DNA from: Phascolomyces articulosus
Taxonomy: Eukaryota > Mucoromycota > Mucoromycetes > Mucorales > Lichtheimiaceae
DNA length: 64,000 bases
NCBI GenBank assembly: GCA_025677815.1
Contig: JAIXMP010000056.1
Span: 105,507 to 169,506 of the forward strand
Direction of reading: 5' to 3'
The notes below the pieces were generated by a model. The model saw only the letters and a program-made list of their open reading frames with translations, was not told the origin of the DNA and searched no databases. The translations under genes and the position numbers were made by a program. Of the stretch, positions 59,811 through 64,000 are shown in pieces. Position 1 is the first letter of the stretch. Each line of letters begins with the position of its first letter.

Positions 59811-62800
59811 TGATTGACCATATAAAAGTTGGTCTATTAAATGCAACCAGGATAGAAAAATCACTAGTTGAAATAATTGAATTCTGCAACAGTAACAACA
59901 TCGACATAATACTTATAACCAAAACTTTTCTCATCCATAGGCGGCTTAATACTGACTGGCTTCAGTATCATAACTATGCAATACAACCAAACAAAAAAAA
60001 TAAGGACAAGGAGGATTAACACTTCTTATACAACCCACCCTAAACATCCATATACATCATTTTCCAAATTCAAACCGATTCACATTATCATTTCGCATTG
60101 GCACTTACACCTTCCATGGCCTATACCTTCCACCACCACCAACACTAGACGATGCTTCAATAATACAGCTTCTAGACCAGCTACATATAAACAATCAAAC
60201 CATAGTATTTGGAGACCTGAATGCATGATCAAAAATCGTTACTGGTGATAAAAAAAATAACACACATGGTATCAAAGCCCTTGAACTATAGATCAATGGA
60301 AATGGCTTACATGTTTGGAATGGTTCTTTAGTAAGGTCACAGCCTACCTTCCAAACAGCTGTAGGGTCCAGTATAATTGATTTGCTTATATCAATGCAAA
60401 GCGCCATCAGAAATCCATCAATACAAATCTATGATATGAAATCTCTTAATACTCACCACCATCTCTGTACATTATCCTTTATACTACACACACCATAGCA
60501 ACTCTTACCAGCTCTAAACTCACCCTGTAAACATTGGAAACTACAAAGATTTACTGACCCTGAAGTTAGATGGATATATATCCAAAAGTTTGAAGATAAT
60601 ATTGCTAGTATTATACAAATTCTTGACAATCAATACTCATGTGATATTAAAAACATAGTGCCAGACATAACAGCAATCGAACAACTTGGGCATGATATAA
60701 CATCAGCTATATATGATGCACTAGATAGTAGTACTACCCGAAATAAACCAAGACCAAAAATATGGAATTAGTTTTGGTCTAATGAACTTTAACAAAAAGC
60801 AGAGCAGCGGGAAAGAGCATACAAAAGATAGAGGTGGTCACCTAATAATATTGTTGTTAGAGCCAAACTATGGTCCAATTATACCAATAGCTGTGAAGAC
60901 TTCTCTAAAGAAATAAGCAAAACATGTAGGCATACATAGAAGCAGCTTTGCATGAAACTAGGTAATGCCCCAGACAATGAAGCAAATACTACTATCAAAA
61001 GGATGCATCGAAACAGATAGTCATCCTATCTATTCTCGCACCCCAATGGTCCTCAGTAAGCTGTAGAAACAATGATATCTCATCTTTCCAAAGTATTTGG
61101 TAGAGAAAATGTAGAAAGAAGTAAATCAAGATCAACTGTATATATAAAGCAATAAATCTTCCATCTACCTACCAATGATAATCCATTTCCTACACCTAAG
61201 ATAGAGTTTATCATTAACAACATGGCACCATGTAAAGCTCCAGTTGATGATCATATCACAGAGCAATGCTCAAACCAATTACACAACCTTTATCTAAAGT
61301 CCTAAGTAAATTCTTCTATCTATACTGGAATTGGTCTTGGATACTGATATCCTAGAGAACAGCACAAGTAGTCCTAATATACAAAAAAGGGGATCTAGGA
61401 ATAACTACTAATTACTGACCAATTAGCCTGATAAGTACACTGAGGAAACTTCTTAAATGATGCCTCCTGCCAAAGCTTCTCAAATCAAGGCCTGCCCTCA
61501 ACACATCCTAAGGAGGCTTCCATCATCATCATAGTGCATTAGACTAAGCTTTCTCTCTTTATACCCTCATCCATCAATATCAAAAACAATATAATAACTC
61601 GCCTGCACTCACTTTTCTTGATATTAAATCAACATATGACTCAGTAGATCATGGTATCATATGGTCAACATTACAGAAATACGTGCCAAGCACTCTGTTC
61701 CATATGATCCGCCAAATGTTAGATAATATATACATCTCTGTCATCTCACAAAATTATCAATCCCACTTCATTCATCCAAAGAAAGGTGTACTACAAGGGT
61801 CTATCTTGAGCCCATTATTATATGCAGTTTTCATTAACACTCTCCCAAGACGATTACATATTAACATGCATGTGCAATGTGAAAAACCACTATTCCTTTG
61901 AACATCTATAGCCAATGGAGCAACAGAAGCATTAGCTCAACTACAGAAATATATAGGGGGAAAGAATGGACGCCCTGATAAAAATCAGCCTGATCAATTA
62001 AATCTTATAATATCAGCTTATCTATATGCTGATGATGTAGCACTAATAGGCTCTCCTACAGATATGAAAAGATTACTACGAATAGCTGAACGACACTCAA
62101 AAGACTAAGGGTATAAATGGCACCCCGATAAATGTGCTATTATCGATCCACATCAATCTCAACCATCATTGTAACAATATCAACTATATAACAAAACAAT
62201 CCCTTTAGTAAGCACTTTTCAATATCTCAGTATTCCTTTTGACCATAATGGTATTAGCTCTGGACAATTGGTGAATCAACATACCAGCAAAGCAATAGGA
62301 AATATGGCGTTACTATGACAACTTGGTGTCCATTAGTATGGGATTGGTCTATGGCCTGCTTTAAGAATATACTGCACTTTCATTTGACCAGTTCTTAAGT
62401 ATGGTCTAGCTATTACCATCTTATCTGCTACATAAAAAGATAAAATTGACAATACACAAAAAGGTTGTATAAAAATGACTCTTAATCAAAATGCAGCAAC
62501 TCATTTTCCAACCATCGTTCCAATGGTACTAGCAGACTTACCCTCAATGCATACAAGAACCTATATTCTCTAATTAAAATTTGCTGTTCACCTCTAAAAT
62601 TTACCTACCACTACTTTGACATGATCTATTGAGCTAACCTTTTTCTGGAACAAAAATAAGGATAAACATTAGAAGTATCTAACATCAAAAAATCCATTCT
62701 ACCAACTATACATCAAGCTAAAAAATGGAATCAACCCACTAAAGGATCCACTTGAGAAAGCCATATCCCAAAAATGCAACAAAGAATATAAAATCCAGGC

Positions 62801-63095
62801 CAATAAAAAGAAAACTATCCATTGCCTTCATAAAAAAAGAATGATCGACCCAATACTATATCTTCCTGCTACTTCGCATGACCAACACAGATTTATCAAA
62901 TGGAGTATGCACTGGCTCCCATCCTATCTATTAAAAGATTGTAGATGTGGCCATCCAGCAGCAAGTAGAGAACATTTTACAAATTGTCCATTAATAGAAG
63001 AGGTACTTAATGAATTAAAAACAACATTCAGTACAATTCCTGAACTCCAACAAGAGCTACAACCACTTAATTATGTTATAAATCAGCCCCCATAG
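59810..63095 (+). pseudogene. LINE ORF2 endonuclease/reverse transcriptase (dead)
   Basis: Begins at the ATG sharing its A with the ORF1 stop (TAATG). The endonuclease block reads IIEFCNSNNIDIILITKTFL, then IVFGDLNA and SSIIDLLISMQSA, matching the family EN order of E-T, GDFN and S-I-D. The RT block has FLDIKSTYDSVDHGIIW, then VLQGSILSPLLYAVFINTLP and LYADDVALIGSPTDMKRLLR. The C-terminal knuckle is CRCGHPAASREHFTNC near 62945-62990. Stops and shifts occur throughout; the RT box itself reads YADD and is intact. Confidence 0.78.
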
Positions 63096-63260
63096 TCAGA
63101 AGTTAGCTTATCACTTGGAAAGTAGACTGGCTACTGGTATGTACTAATCTATGTCCTCCATAAAATTGACTGATTAAGTCACTCTGAAAATGACTATAAA
63201 GTAGATGAACCAGAACTGGAAGAACCACTGCTACTGCCCCAACTCTCATCATATCCAACT

Positions 63261-63620
63261 CAAGAAAGTAACTAAGTTACTATATAAATATATTTTTTCT
63301 ACTCCCCTTACTCATAATCATTATACCTTTCTATTTTCCTATTTATTTCTCTTACATATGTAATATTACCACATTATCCACACTAGCTTAGCTTTTCCTT
63401 CTAAAGGGTTTTTTTTTTAGCTGATGCCATATACTCTTTTACTTATACATAATTGATACCACAAAGTACTATAAGGAAGCAACCACATGCCTATAGGCGC
63501 AGGTCAATTCAGTCTTCCATAATAATAAATATAAATTTTAATCTATAAGATGGAAGATAGTATGTTTCTCATTCAGCTAGCAATAAGATAGTCAATGGTT
63601 TTTTGACAACAGTTTTGTTA
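63261..63620. other. Spacer between LINE and Ty3 relic
   Basis: AT-rich sequence without a recognisable gene. Confidence 0.4.
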
Positions 63621-63625
63621 TATTA

Positions 63626-64000
63626 TTGATAGAAAAAAATAATTTTGATAGTAATCATACTTCAGTTCCTAGCCAGGAACAATTGTTAGACAAGTATAAT
63701 GAAGTTTTTCTAGATAATATCCCTGCCACATTACTACCAAAACATCACATTAGCATGCAATTCCAATTGAACTTAGTGCCAAACCTCTGGTTCAATATCT
63801 TTATAGATTATCAACATGGGAATTAGCAGAATTAAAAAAGATATTGGATTATATACTTAAAAGAGGTTATGTCTCATTCCTAACACAACCCCAGTTGGCT
63901 CTGTTTCACCTTGTTCCGATGTGGTTGTTCATCCCAAACTGCGCTTTTATTCTCAGTTTTTTATATATAATTCAATAAATAACTACTATCTAATATTCTT
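63626..64000 (+). pseudogene. Ty3/gypsy pol fragment, cut by window edge
   Basis: The frame at 63626 gives EQLLDKYNEVFLDNIPATLL, then PKHHISMQFQLN, the pre-reverse-transcriptase segment of Ty3/gypsy pol (compare the usual F-P-x-x-L-P-x-x-P-P pattern). It then breaks near 63780 and continues in another frame as KPLVQYLYRLSTWELAELKK, then ILDYILKRGYVS, the R-x-x-Y-R-L-S and E-L-x-x-L-K-K-x-L-x-x-x-L-x-x-G motifs. The YxDD core lies beyond the edge. It is dead by frameshift and unconnected to the LINE upstream. Confidence 0.72.

Larger units (their letters stand above)
58345..63260 (+). mobile_element. Dead APE-type non-LTR retrotransposon (LINE)
   Basis: A two-ORF LINE on the + strand. ORF1 encodes a Ser/Asn/Gln-rich coiled-coil protein. 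ORF2 has an endonuclease of the AP type, a reverse transcriptase with a YADD box, and a C-terminal C-x-C-x7-H-x4-C knuckle. Both carry many stops and some frame changes, so the copy is dead, but the domain order is complete. I did not identify a 3' tail repeat or poly-A; the limits are approximate. Confidence 0.8.

Overview
This is nuclear DNA of an early-diverging filamentous fungus, most likely a Mucoromycota (Mucorales-type) genome. The evidence is an AT-rich sequence, genes cut by many 50-150 bp GT-AG introns, tight gene spacing, a tandem-propeller coronin-7, an intron-dense meiotic helicase, F-box/LRR genes, and mobile-element families typical of that phylum. There are no bacterial operon signals, rRNA or CRISPR arrays. 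I recognised no tRNA. Gene models were spliced by hand from the sequence: every junction is GT-AG and keeps the frame, but none has transcript support.

Layout. 1-7.5 kb: a broken coding relic, an F-box/LRR gene (-), a two-exon GNAT acetyltransferase (-), and a long gene-poor stretch holding another decayed coding relic. 7.5-22.8 kb: a gene-rich core on the + strand. It holds an unusual Nudix-CCCH-CCCH-W2 fusion, a PP2A activator (PTPA/Rrd), an arrestin-like protein, a TPR/F-box/LRR gene (-), a small protein with a possible Whi5/Nrm1-like motif, and the nucleolar MIF4G/MA3 protein Sgd1/NOM1. 23.1-37.3 kb: a 33-exon HFM1/MER3 meiotic helicase (+), convergent with a 12-exon coronin-7 (-). Coronin-7 is divergent from a small membrane-like protein (+), followed by a NEDP1/SENP8-type deneddylase (-). 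38.3-43.8 kb: two paralogous amino-acid transporters of the AAAP family in tandem, with a fragment of a third copy between them.

44.2-64 kb is a mobile-element graveyard with a few islands. A CACTA/CMC DNA transposon looks intact, with a tnp2-like transposase plus a second coiled-coil ORF, and CACT-type ends. Next come a secreted CBM14-like (peritrophin-A) cysteine-rich protein, a decayed multi-exon gene, and a broken Ser/Asp-rich ORF. That ORF runs into about 3 kb of degenerate GAT/GAA repeat carrying a 100-bp Tc1/mariner-type MITE. The window ends with a dead APE-type LINE and the start of a dead Ty3/gypsy pol.

The most novel-looking item is the Nudix-CCCH-CCCH-W2 protein. It joins a diverged dinucleotide-hydrolase fold, a TTP-like RNA-binding finger pair and an eIF5-type W2 domain in one polypeptide, which suggests an mRNA-fate or translation regulator. 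Other items worth a second look are the CBM14 protein whose C-terminus reads sensibly in two frames, the transposon pair, and the pattern of stop codons in the dead elements.
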